Source: a virus
Strand: one strand, 5' to 3'
Length of the DNA: 34,169 nt
Virus record (IMG/VR): IMGVR_UViG_3300033153_012687
Location: 1-34,169 of that record
The notes under the pieces were generated by a model. It ran no database searches and was not told where the DNA came from. It was given only the letters and a program-made list of their open reading frames with translations. This document shows, in pieces, positions 12,251 through 19,552 of this stretch; the first letter of the stretch is position 1; every line of letters begins with the position of its first letter. The translations under genes and the position numbers were made by a program.

Positions 12251-13597
12251 TCAAGTTGGCGTATCAATATAATAAGCCCCCTGAATCTTAAAGTAAGCAT
12301 CATTATGAAAATCAACATTATCCATCATAGCATTAGCGGCCCCCGGCGCAGTTTTAATTAACGTTAATTCACCATCAGCATGATCAACTGCCCAAGCATG
12401 AAACGCTGTATAGCCACCATTAAAATCAATATTATCCAACTCAACCGCATATATATCCTGAGTTCCCGTTCCACCTGCACCTGGAGCAAATGGCAATCCG
12501 TCAATACGAGCAGTACCAACTCCAGTACCATCATGCGTCAACGTAATAACAATAAAAATGAAACACAAGTTGCCAAACCGAGTGTAAAACCCTTTTCTAC
12601 TAGCGTATGTTACTCCCGCTGAAGAACCACCAAATTTTAATACAGGGACAAACGTTCCAGTAGAATACGCAAAATCATTTAAACCATTTTTAAGGTTAAT
12701 ATTAACTATATTTCCCGCACCCGTTGTTTCTATATTTGAGCCCGGCATACCTATTATTTCTACCTCATTAAGCGCCGGAATCGCAGGTCCCAAAAGATCC
12801 GTCGGAAAAGATAGCGGCACTGTTCCATCCGCATCAATAGTAATCCTATTAGCAGCACCTGTAGTCTGAATCCCTGCTCCTCCAAATACCTCTAGCTCGC
12901 CAAGTACCGGAATCGCCGGACCACCCAGATCTGTTGGGTAGGAAGTTGCTACCGTACCGTCAAGATCAATAGTGATTCTATTAGCAGCACCCGTAGTCTC
13001 TAGCCCTGCTCCACCGAACACCTCTAGCACCCCTGCTACCGGTATAGCTGGACCCAAATTATCAGTATCAAACTGATCAGATAACGTTCCATCCGTACCA
13101 ATAGTAATTCTGTTAGCCACAGCTGTAGTCTGAAGCCCGTCTGCACCAAATACCTCCAGTACCCCTGCTGCCGGTATCGCTGGACTCGTAATATCCGTTG
13201 GGTATTGCTCAGCAAGCGTTCCATCTGTATCAACAGTAAGCGTATTTGTTGCAGGATTCCCAGTCACAATTAATGGACCCCCACCAATTGTATTTATATT
13301 TCGCGCTCCATCTACCGATACAGCTCCGCCAACATTTCCTGTAAGCGTAAGCAGGCTTCCTGTTGAAGTTAAAAGCAACCATCTAGCAATTCTATTATTG
13401 AGACTTACAAGCATCCAAACGCCTTCTACTGGGGCCGTCGACCTATCTATCCATAACTCGCCGACATTAAAGTTCTTACGGTCATTTGGCGTTGGCGCTC
13501 TATTATATGTCGCTAATCCTGGCGGCGAAACAGGTGCAACTCCCATATACGCTAATGGCCAAAGGCCAGATCTTTTACTTTGTTTCCTTTTAGCCAT
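12251..13597 (-). CDS. Tail fibre protein with four 44-residue repeats
   Basis: A 448-residue fibre. The N-terminus has a short attachment-type module (VGELWIDRSTAPVEGVWMLVSLNN, 46-68) also seen in the 741-residue fibre (VGTIWVDVPNDDAYVLTSV). Residues 125-302 hold four repeats of the pattern DGT....YPTD..GPAIP..G.LEVFGG.G..TTGAANRITI, which should fold as a trimeric beta shaft. Residues 303-448 form a distinct C-terminal domain (VLKFGGSSAGVTYASRKGFYTRFGNLCFIFIVITLTHDGTG...AYYIDT) typical of receptor-binding tips. It is last in the leftward tail module, just before the terminator. The class call is firm; receptor unknown. Confidence 0.8.
   Translation of the reverse strand: MAKRKQSKRSGLWPLAYMGVAPVSPPGLATYNRAPTPNDRKNFNVGELWIDRSTAPVEGVWMLVSLNNRIARWLLLTSTGSLLTLTGNVGGAVSVDGARNINTIGGGPLIVTGNPATNTLTVDTDGTLAEQYPTDITSPAIPAAGVLEVFGADGLQTTAVANRITIGTDGTLSDQFDTDNLGPAIPVAGVLEVFGGAGLETTGAANRITIDLDGTVATSYPTDLGGPAIPVLGELEVFGGAGIQTTGAANRITIDADGTVPLSFPTDLLGPAIPALNEVEIIGMPGSNIETTGAGNIVNINLKNGLNDFAYSTGTFVPVLKFGGSSAGVTYASRKGFYTRFGNLCFIFIVITLTHDGTGVGTARIDGLPFAPGAGGTGTQDIYAVELDNIDFNGGYTAFHAWAVDHADGELTLIKTAPGAANAMMDNVDFHNDAYFKIQGAYYIDTPT
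12692..13225 (-). repeat. Four tandem repeats of about 132 bp in the fibre gene
   Basis: Units at 13225-13094, 13093-12962, 12961-12830 and 12829-12692, each coding for 44 residues (46 in the last) starting with DGT and ending ANRITI or similar. Units 2 and 3 are most alike; the last is most diverged. Confidence 0.8.
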
Positions 13598-13606
13598 TAT
13601 TTACTC

Positions 13607-13900
13607 CTATGTATTTTTAATTTCTCTTGCCGATCTATCTTTATATTCTGGCTGTGCAAAAACAAGTGTTGCATATTCATCTTTATTTGTGGGGAGTGAT
13701 GTAAATTTAGCTGATTCAAATTTAGGATCCCACTCTGCTTTAAGGCGCTTAAAACATTGCTCATACTTGTGCATAATAATATACTTAACTCTTCTTTTCA
13801 TATCCTCTTCGAACTCTTCAGACAATATTTCGTTCTTTATAACTTTCTTCTGTATTTCTGTAAGTGTAAATAAATCTTTAGCATCAACTGATATTTTCAT
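13607..13900 (-). CDS. Small conserved tail-module protein, 97 residues
   Basis: ATG at 13900 with AGGAG upstream. Helical and charged (LTEIQKKVIKNEILSEEFEEDMKRRVKYIIMHKYEQCFKRLKAEWDPKF), ending in FTSLPTNKDEYATLVFAQPEYKDRSAR. The 'LPT..D.....F.QP.YKDRSAR' ending is one I associate with small proteins next to phage tail fibre genes; its function is not known to me. It lies between the three C1q-like genes and the repeat fibre, so it is probably a fibre chaperone or virion component; that is inference. Confidence 0.68.
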   Translation of the reverse strand: MKISVDAKDLFTLTEIQKKVIKNEILSEEFEEDMKRRVKYIIMHKYEQCFKRLKAEWDPKFESAKFTSLPTNKDEYATLVFAQPEYKDRSAREIKNT

Positions 13901-13907
13901 AATTCTC

Positions 13908-14627
13908 CTAACAAACTAACTCACCACTAAAATAACTATAATAAGCCGTAGCTGGCATGTCGACAGTCTTAGTTCCACCCGTAGATACAACAGATATGTG
14001 CACAGTATCAGTTGCATCCATATCCGTTAAAACGCTAAACGGGAGATACAAATAACTATTAATACCAAGATTAGAAGCACTGTCAGAAAAACCCAGAATC
14101 GTTCTATTAGATGTAACTATATTTATATACCCCAATGTTGCACCACCAGCAAAATCTTCTAGGCACACCTGTCCTGTAAATTTATATCGGCCCGTAATAG
14201 GAGCCGTAAAAGTTCCCGAAGTTACATAATCACTTCCTTGATCAAAAACCTGTACCTCAAACGGAATTGTAAATGGTGTAGCATCCCCTGTCTGATTTGT
14301 ACGCGCAGTATTATTATAAGCCATAAAGCACGGCTGAAGCGCCATATTTCTAAATCCATCTGAGTCTAATATGAATGTGTCCGTGCCTCCGTTATTTATG
14401 ACAAAACTACCTGTTCCATTAGGCTTAAAAGTAATATCGCCAGCTGCAGCAGAATCTATAGTTAGTTGGGCTGTTCCAGAAGGATTAGCTCCAGCAGACG
14501 TGGATACAACAACTTTTAATTTATCGCCATCAGTATTATCCAAACCAATAGCAACAGAGCCTCCAGAATCGATTTCTTGATATGCGTATACATCTGTACT
14601 TAAATCTTTAAATCCTTGCTTTGCCAT
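13908..14627 (-). CDS. C1q-like tail/receptor-binding protein, copy 3
   Basis: 239 residues. N-terminal MAKQGFKDLSTDVYAYQEI tag, a fibre module with QLTIDSAAAGDITFKPNGTG and VINNGGTDTF (about 52-86), then a C1q/TNF-like jelly roll (about 97-239). Typical C1q stretches are FMAYNNTARTNQTGDATPFTIPFEVQVFD, SGTFTAPITGRYKFTGQVCL and the end AYYSYFSGEL. C1q domains trimerise and bind ligands at fibre tips. It has the same length as its two upstream neighbours (720 bp each), 9 bases apart; the ribosome site GAGGTTTATT is identical to that of copy 2. Confidence 0.78.
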   Translation of the reverse strand: MAKQGFKDLSTDVYAYQEIDSGGSVAIGLDNTDGDKLKVVVSTSAGANPSGTAQLTIDSAAAGDITFKPNGTGSFVINNGGTDTFILDSDGFRNMALQPCFMAYNNTARTNQTGDATPFTIPFEVQVFDQGSDYVTSGTFTAPITGRYKFTGQVCLEDFAGGATLGYINIVTSNRTILGFSDSASNLGINSYLYLPFSVLTDMDATDTVHISVVSTGGTKTVDMPATAYYSYFSGELVC

Positions 14628-14636
14628 AATAAACCT

Positions 14637-15356
14637 CTAACAAATTAACGCACCACTAAAATAAGTGTAATAAGCGGTAGCCGGCATATCTACTGTTTTA
14701 GTTCCACTATTAAGATCTGTTCTAACTCTTACTGTATCAGCTGCATCCAATGGAACTTGATAGATAAACCTCAAAAAAATATAACCACTCAAACTTGTCA
14801 TAGATACGTCTTTATATTCTCCTGGATCAATTCCACCTGTCCAATAAATTAATGTTCTTGGGTCAATAACACCCCCCCCAAAATCAGATAAACATACTTG
14901 TCCTTGAAAGGAGTAAATTCCATCCATAGGCGCTGTAAAAATCCCCGAACCAGCCGCATAATCTGACCCTTGATCAAAAACTACCACTTCGAATATAACA
15001 AAAAAAGCTGACGCATCACCAGTGATATTGCTTCTAAGCGTATTGTTATACGCAAAAAATGCAGGGTTAAGACCCATTGTCATTTCGCCAGTTGATCTCA
15101 TTTCAAAGGTATCTGATGATCCATTATTTATTATGACACTGCCTGTACCATCTGGAGTTAAAGTTATATTTCCATTAGCTGACGGATCTATTGTTAACTG
15201 TTCAGATCCAGAGGGATTTGCACCAGCAGAGCTGGACGTTACAATCTTAAATTTATCGCCATCAGAATTATCCAATCCAACAGCTACTGATACACCTGAT
15301 GATACCTCTTGATATATATATGGATCAGTATCGTACTTAAATCCTTGCTTTGCCAT
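14637..15356 (-). CDS. C1q-like tail/receptor-binding protein, copy 2
   Basis: 239 residues, same architecture as the genes on either side: MAKQGFKYDTDPYIYQEV tag, fibre module (QLTIDPSANGNITLTPDGTG, VIINNGSSDTF), C1q-like domain with FFAYNNTLRSNITGDASAFFVIFEVVVFDQ, FTAPMDGIYSFQGQVCL and TAYYTYFSGALIC. It resembles copy 3 most in its first 90 and last 20 residues; the middle of the C1q domain (ligand-facing loops such as IDPRTLIYWTGGIDPGEYKD) differs strongly. This pattern fits duplication followed by divergence of binding surfaces. Confidence 0.78.
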   Translation of the reverse strand: MAKQGFKYDTDPYIYQEVSSGVSVAVGLDNSDGDKFKIVTSSSAGANPSGSEQLTIDPSANGNITLTPDGTGSVIINNGSSDTFEMRSTGEMTMGLNPAFFAYNNTLRSNITGDASAFFVIFEVVVFDQGSDYAAGSGIFTAPMDGIYSFQGQVCLSDFGGGVIDPRTLIYWTGGIDPGEYKDVSMTSLSGYIFLRFIYQVPLDAADTVRVRTDLNSGTKTVDMPATAYYTYFSGALIC

Positions 15357-15365
15357 AATAAACCT

Positions 15366-16085
15366 CTAACAAATAAGGGCACCACCAAAATTACTATATC
15401 CTTGAGTTGCAGTTATAGCTGCAAACTGTGTACCACCTGTAGCCATAATCTGAGCATACGCCGTATCAGCTGCGTCCATTGGAACAATCACACTCATTAA
15501 AAATATATATACCCCAAACCTTCCTATATCACCTATTGATTTACCTTGCCCTATAATAGTTCTATCAGAAGTAACAAGTGTAATAAAACCTTGTGTCCAC
15601 GCACCACCGCTACTAAGGGAAACTTGCACTTCAAACCTATAGTTGCCTGTTTTTGGCGCTGTAAATACTCCTGTTGTATGGTCATAATCAGAGTTCTGAT
15701 CTACTAATTCGACCTCAAATATCATATCGTAATAAGTTCCATCCCCAGTAGCTCCAAGTCTTGCCGTAGCATTTGAAGCAAAAAAAGCAGACTGTAGTGG
15801 CAATAGCCCTTCACCATCATTGGTCATTTTAAATGTGTCATCAGATCCATTATTAACTATAAAATTACCAGTTCCGTTAGGCATGAAAGTTACATCGCCA
15901 TTAGCCGCTGGATCTACAACAACCTCAGCGCTTCCAGTAATCGCAGCTCCGCCAGTATCCAAAACATACATCTTCCACTTATCGTTATCTCCTGTATCTA
16001 TCCCTATAGCAGCTGACGCACCAGAAGTAATTTCCTGGTACAAAAAAGGATCAGTAGCTAGATCTTTGAATCCTTGCTTTCCCAT
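15366..16085 (-). CDS. C1q-like tail/receptor-binding protein, copy 1
   Basis: 239 residues, first of the three in transcription order. MGKQGFKDLATDPFLYQEI tag, fibre module (VVVDPAANGDVTFMPNGTGN, IVNNGSDDTF), then the C1q-like domain (FFASNATARLGATGDGTYYDMIFEVELVDQ, GVFTAPKTGNYRFEVQVSL, YSNFGGALIC). It is the most diverged copy in the C1q half. GGAG precedes the ATG and it follows the adhesin-like fibre gene by 8 bases. Virion location is inferred from context and domain type. Confidence 0.78.
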   Translation of the reverse strand: MGKQGFKDLATDPFLYQEITSGASAAIGIDTGDNDKWKMYVLDTGGAAITGSAEVVVDPAANGDVTFMPNGTGNFIVNNGSDDTFKMTNDGEGLLPLQSAFFASNATARLGATGDGTYYDMIFEVELVDQNSDYDHTTGVFTAPKTGNYRFEVQVSLSSGGAWTQGFITLVTSDRTIIGQGKSIGDIGRFGVYIFLMSVIVPMDAADTAYAQIMATGGTQFAAITATQGYSNFGGALIC

Positions 16086-16093
16086 GAATACTC

Positions 16094-18445
16094 CTACGAA
16101 TCTGAAAGGGTATACATATAACTATATGAACCAACCCAGTTAAATGTTTGTGCAGCAACTCCAATCACACTTATAATCACACTTTGCGATCCTACATGAG
16201 CTTCTGCCGTTACATCACAAGTAGATGTTGTAGTAGTATTGATTACAGGTACACCCACAAGGGCTACATCTCCACCGTTGGAACGATAAACTGTTACAAA
16301 GACTTCTGCTCCACACGCATCTGCAAACGTTGACCTAAACCCATTTATGTATGCCTTAACAGATATCATCTCACTGTCACCTACAGCCAGAGTAATAATA
16401 GCTGTTGCTGTGTCATTTCCAGTTTGCACACTCGCTTGTTTTGTATACCATTCTGAACTTGCATATCCAGCCGCAATACCATCAAGTATAAAACCTGCCG
16501 TATTTGCCTTAACTGATGTTGTTGCTGTAATGCTAGCTGCTCCAGTAATATCACCTGCAATATAAGTTGTATCTTGCTGCCCAGCCCCAGCGCCATGTGT
16601 TCCTATACGTATAATATTACTTTCTGTTGCTACACCAATGTTATATATCATAATATTGCTTGATTCAGCTGCTGTATATTCACTACCAGCTAATCTCCCA
16701 ATACATGTGTTATAAGAACCAGTAAGAAGTGTGTTTGCAGCCTGATCACCAACTGCAGTATTATATGCTCCAGAAGTTGCAGTTGCTAATGCACTTCTAC
16801 CGAATGCACAATTGTAAGAACCAGTTTCTTGAAACTTTAATGCAGAACCTCCAAAGGCAACATTATAACTTCCGGATTCCACTTTCCATAGAGCCGCATC
16901 ACCAAATGCTGCGTTATAATCACCTGTTGTCAATTGAGCAAGGGAAAGGCGACCTAGGCAAAGATTGTTTGTTGCAGTTGTCATGGTACCATTTCCAGAA
17001 CCACTTCCAACGAAAAAGTTGTTTGTGCCAAAAACATGAGCGTATCTTGTACCATTAAACTCAATTACACCTTCTGTCATCCCAGCATTAGTTGCAGGAA
17101 GAGTAAGGTTTCCAGCTGTTATTATTGCATCCCCGCTAGTTACTGTTAGCGCTGTTGCAGATGTAACCGATCCAGGAAAAGATGGACTCACTAAACTTAG
17201 ATCCTGGTCACACATAGTTATTGTACGAGTAGTAGCATTTGCGATTGTTGAAGCTTCAAATGCTATCTCTTTAGTTGAGTCGCCATCATCAAGAATCCTA
17301 AATACATTATCGGGAAACTCTGTTGCGTAAGCCGTTGAACCACCTGGAGCTAGACTAGGAAAGAATCCACGTAAATCTATATTAGATACTGAAGTCCATG
17401 TTCCACTCGCAGCTACAGAATGCCTTAAGTTCATCTGATAAATCAAGAAACCTGTTCCTTTAAAGTCAGATGGAATACTAAAATTAGCATACTTACTTGA
17501 GTCTGCTAAAAGAGCCGCTTGGTTATTATAGACACCACCAGGAAGATTGACCATTAGTTTGCAATCACCTGTTGCCTCACTAACGACACCCCATATGACC
17601 AGTGAAAAATATTTACCTGACATCGAACCACCGGTAGAATCTGTAAGCAACGCATTAAGATCAGTCACAATATTGTAGGATGCCCCTACGCCAGGATCAT
17701 TAACTGTATATACATCTGGAGTTCCGGCAAATGCGGGAAACGTGTGTGCGTGCAACTGATAAACTTTTCCTGAAGCATTCGTAAATATAACATTATCAGC
17801 GGATCCACCATTAGGTGTAATAGTCAGAGTTTGACCAACGCCACTTGTCCACGTAGCATTCTGCTGCCTAATCCACTTATTAATCATAGACAAATGCCCT
17901 TGCTCAGATGGAGCTACTACATGGTCTGTCCATGAATGCATTTTATATGCGCCGTCTGTTGCCAAAGAAGCTGCACTTTGACATAGTACAGTGGCAACCG
18001 CTGCAAATTCTGTTGCTGGCCATCCTACTGTACTAGCAGTTAAAGTTTTCGTGGACTGCAACAAATAAACATAATTTATTTGAGGAGCATCGTCTGCCCC
18101 AGCTGTTAATACAACAGTATCGGGAGCAGTAACCCAATTATAAAAACCATCAGAGAATATAGCTGTTAAATTTCCCGTTCCAGCTTTCTCAACTGATAGA
18201 GTAATGACACCACCGCCCGCTGTAACTGTAACAGCTGAAGATTCTATAAGCGATCCATTCCAACCATTAATTGCGACAATCCCTGCATTTGCAGTCAAAT
18301 CAATCGTAACGGTTTTTCCGGCTCCCGTAGTGCCTATATAATCACCACCAAGAATGTTAATTTGGCCCAATGACTCTGTCGCAGTTCCCGAATCTGTAAC
18401 AAAAGATATCGCTCCTCCATCGCCACCGCCTATAAACCCACTCAT
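16094..18445 (-). CDS. Large tail fibre with adhesin-type NTAxG repeats
   Basis: A 783-residue fibre. The N-terminal module (TDSGTATESLGQINILGGDYIGTTGAGKTVTIDL, 16-50) is the same repeat type as in the other two fibres. About 490-590 carries six or so repeats of the form G.YN.AFG..AL......G (for example YNAAFGDAALWKVESGS, YNTAVGDQAANTLLTGS), as in the left-handed beta-roll head of YadA-type trimeric adhesins. This is followed by SNIIRIG and DTTYIAGDITG, a common sequel in such fibres. The C-terminus (about 665-783) is beta-rich. The start overlaps the upstream stop (TAATG). Likely a trimeric host-adhesion fibre. Confidence 0.8.
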   Translation of the reverse strand: MSGFIGGGDGGAISFVTDSGTATESLGQINILGGDYIGTTGAGKTVTIDLTANAGIVAINGWNGSLIESSAVTVTAGGGVITLSVEKAGTGNLTAIFSDGFYNWVTAPDTVVLTAGADDAPQINYVYLLQSTKTLTASTVGWPATEFAAVATVLCQSAASLATDGAYKMHSWTDHVVAPSEQGHLSMINKWIRQQNATWTSGVGQTLTITPNGGSADNVIFTNASGKVYQLHAHTFPAFAGTPDVYTVNDPGVGASYNIVTDLNALLTDSTGGSMSGKYFSLVIWGVVSEATGDCKLMVNLPGGVYNNQAALLADSSKYANFSIPSDFKGTGFLIYQMNLRHSVAASGTWTSVSNIDLRGFFPSLAPGGSTAYATEFPDNVFRILDDGDSTKEIAFEASTIANATTRTITMCDQDLSLVSPSFPGSVTSATALTVTSGDAIITAGNLTLPATNAGMTEGVIEFNGTRYAHVFGTNNFFVGSGSGNGTMTTATNNLCLGRLSLAQLTTGDYNAAFGDAALWKVESGSYNVAFGGSALKFQETGSYNCAFGRSALATATSGAYNTAVGDQAANTLLTGSYNTCIGRLAGSEYTAAESSNIMIYNIGVATESNIIRIGTHGAGAGQQDTTYIAGDITGAASITATTSVKANTAGFILDGIAAGYASSEWYTKQASVQTGNDTATAIITLAVGDSEMISVKAYINGFRSTFADACGAEVFVTVYRSNGGDVALVGVPVINTTTTSTCDVTAEAHVGSQSVIISVIGVAAQTFNWVGSYSYMYTLSDS

Positions 18446-18777
18446 TAACTTGCACCGTAAATGGATGATACATATGCAAAACCTGTTGTGGCCACACCAA
18501 TTCGCTTTACATATATCACTGTTCCCTTAGGAACATACAGGCCACCACCACTTCTATTTGATGTAACATCTATTACAAAGCCATCTCCATTTGACAATGG
18601 AAAATGATCTAAAACTCCATCAAATGAAAACATCAATGATTCATCTGTATAATTTAATATAGTGAATATTCTAGATGGGTTTTCAAGCGCAGTTCCTATT
18701 GCCATATACCCGGCTACTATAGATCCAGCAGCTAATGACCTTAATTCCTCTGCCTTAGCTTTAATATTAAAATTCAT
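18445..18777 (-). CDS. Small beta-rich tail protein, paralogue B
   Basis: 110 residues; ATG at 18777 with GGGGA upstream. It is clearly homologous to the next gene upstream: both read ...AE.LRSLA.GSI...Y..(V/I)GTA.ENP.RI....N.TD.SLMFS..GV.D.FPL..G......(I/V)..N......L....GT.IYVK......GFAYV...YG. A compact beta fold for tail or capsid surface decoration is likely. No named family recognised. Its end is coupled to the fibre gene. Confidence 0.72.
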   Translation of the reverse strand: MNFNIKAKAEELRSLAAGSIVAGYMAIGTALENPSRIFTILNYTDESLMFSFDGVLDHFPLSNGDGFVIDVTSNRSGGGLYVPKGTVIYVKRIGVATTGFAYVSSIYGAS

Positions 18778-18785
18778 AATATCCC

Positions 18786-19124
18786 CTAGTTATTATAACC
18801 GTAGAACACCGTGACATAGGCTGCTCCAGATGTTGGACTAACAATTTCTTTTACATATATCCTTGTTCCTTCTGCGATAAATAAACCGCTTGGAGTTGTT
18901 TTATTTGCTGTAATATTTAAAAGAAGTGATTCGCCAGTACCAAGTGGAAATGTATCATCTACGCCATTTAGGGAGAACATTAATGATTTATCTGTTAAAT
19001 TTTTAACTAATAGTATTCTAACAGGATTTTCAATAGCAGTACCAACACCAGCATATGTGGCACCTATCGATCCATGAGCTAAACTCCTTAATGGCTCAGC
19101 CATTAAACGAACAGAATAAGACAT
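18786..19124 (-). CDS. Small beta-rich tail protein, paralogue A
   Basis: 112 residues; ATG at 19124 with GAGGGAG upstream, 8 bases before its paralogue at 18445-18777. The shared core is LRSLAHGSIGATYAGVGTAIENPVRI...KSLMFSLNGVDDTFPLGTGE. A tandem duplicate with moderate divergence. A structural role is inferred from the neighbours and composition. Confidence 0.72.
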   Translation of the reverse strand: MSYSVRLMAEPLRSLAHGSIGATYAGVGTAIENPVRILLVKNLTDKSLMFSLNGVDDTFPLGTGESLLLNITANKTTPSGLFIAEGTRIYVKEIVSPTSGAAYVTVFYGYNN

Positions 19125-19150
19125 AATTTCTCCCTCTTTAGGCTTTGATT

Positions 19151-19387
19151 TTAGTTGCTGTCTTCTTTTTCTTCCTTCTCCTCACCATTCTTATCTTCTT
19201 CTTTCTCTTCTTTCTCTGGTGGTGTAGCCCTGTCAACTGCTTCTTTAGAAAGCTTAAGAACCTCTTGTAACATCAAAAACGCTACATCGTAAGCTTCTCC
19301 AAAAGGAGATCCTACAGGCATTGTAAATGTATAAACACGCTCATTTTTTTCTACTTCTAAAACAATAACTGCTTTCTGTGTAACCAT
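19151..19387 (-). CDS. Small protein with acidic C-terminal tail, 78 residues
   Basis: Start chosen at 19387 (GGGAG 5 bases upstream); a longer frame up to 19462 runs into a hairpin and has no ribosome site. Residues 1-40 are a beta hairpin-like segment (TQKAVIVLEVEKNERVYTFTMPVGSPFGEAYDVAFLMLQEVL). Residues 53-78 are almost only Glu, Lys, Asp and Pro. Possible tail assembly or chaperone factor; not recognised. Confidence 0.62.
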   Translation of the reverse strand: MVTQKAVIVLEVEKNERVYTFTMPVGSPFGEAYDVAFLMLQEVLKLSKEAVDRATPPEKEEKEEDKNGEEKEEKEDSN

Positions 19388-19447
19388 TAATTCTCCCGTT
19401 ACATTATTAAAAATTCGTCTTTCGACATGAGCATAACAACAATAGAA

Positions 19448-19483
19448 ATATCCCGCTAACAATTTAGCTTGTTAGCGGGATAT
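19448..19483 (-). terminator. Strong hairpin after the large beta-helix fibre gene (candidate terminator)
   Basis: A perfect 15-bp inverted repeat (ATATCCCGCTAACAA with its complement) around a 6-base loop, in the 165-base gap between the 741-residue fibre gene and the next gene. On the minus strand it is followed by TTTCTATTGTT, a broken T-run. It may end or reduce transcription, or protect the 3' end of the fibre mRNA. Confidence 0.6.
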
Positions 19484-19552
19484 GGGAGTTAGATTCATGA
19501 AACAAGCAAACAATAAACACTGTTTTATTTCAAATAAAGACCCAGAATGAAA

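Noticed and set aside
16148-17058. Several plus-strand frames opposite the 783-residue fibre, up to 109 codons
   Set aside because: They are antisense shadows of a repeat-rich fibre gene, without ribosome sites or plausible protein features.
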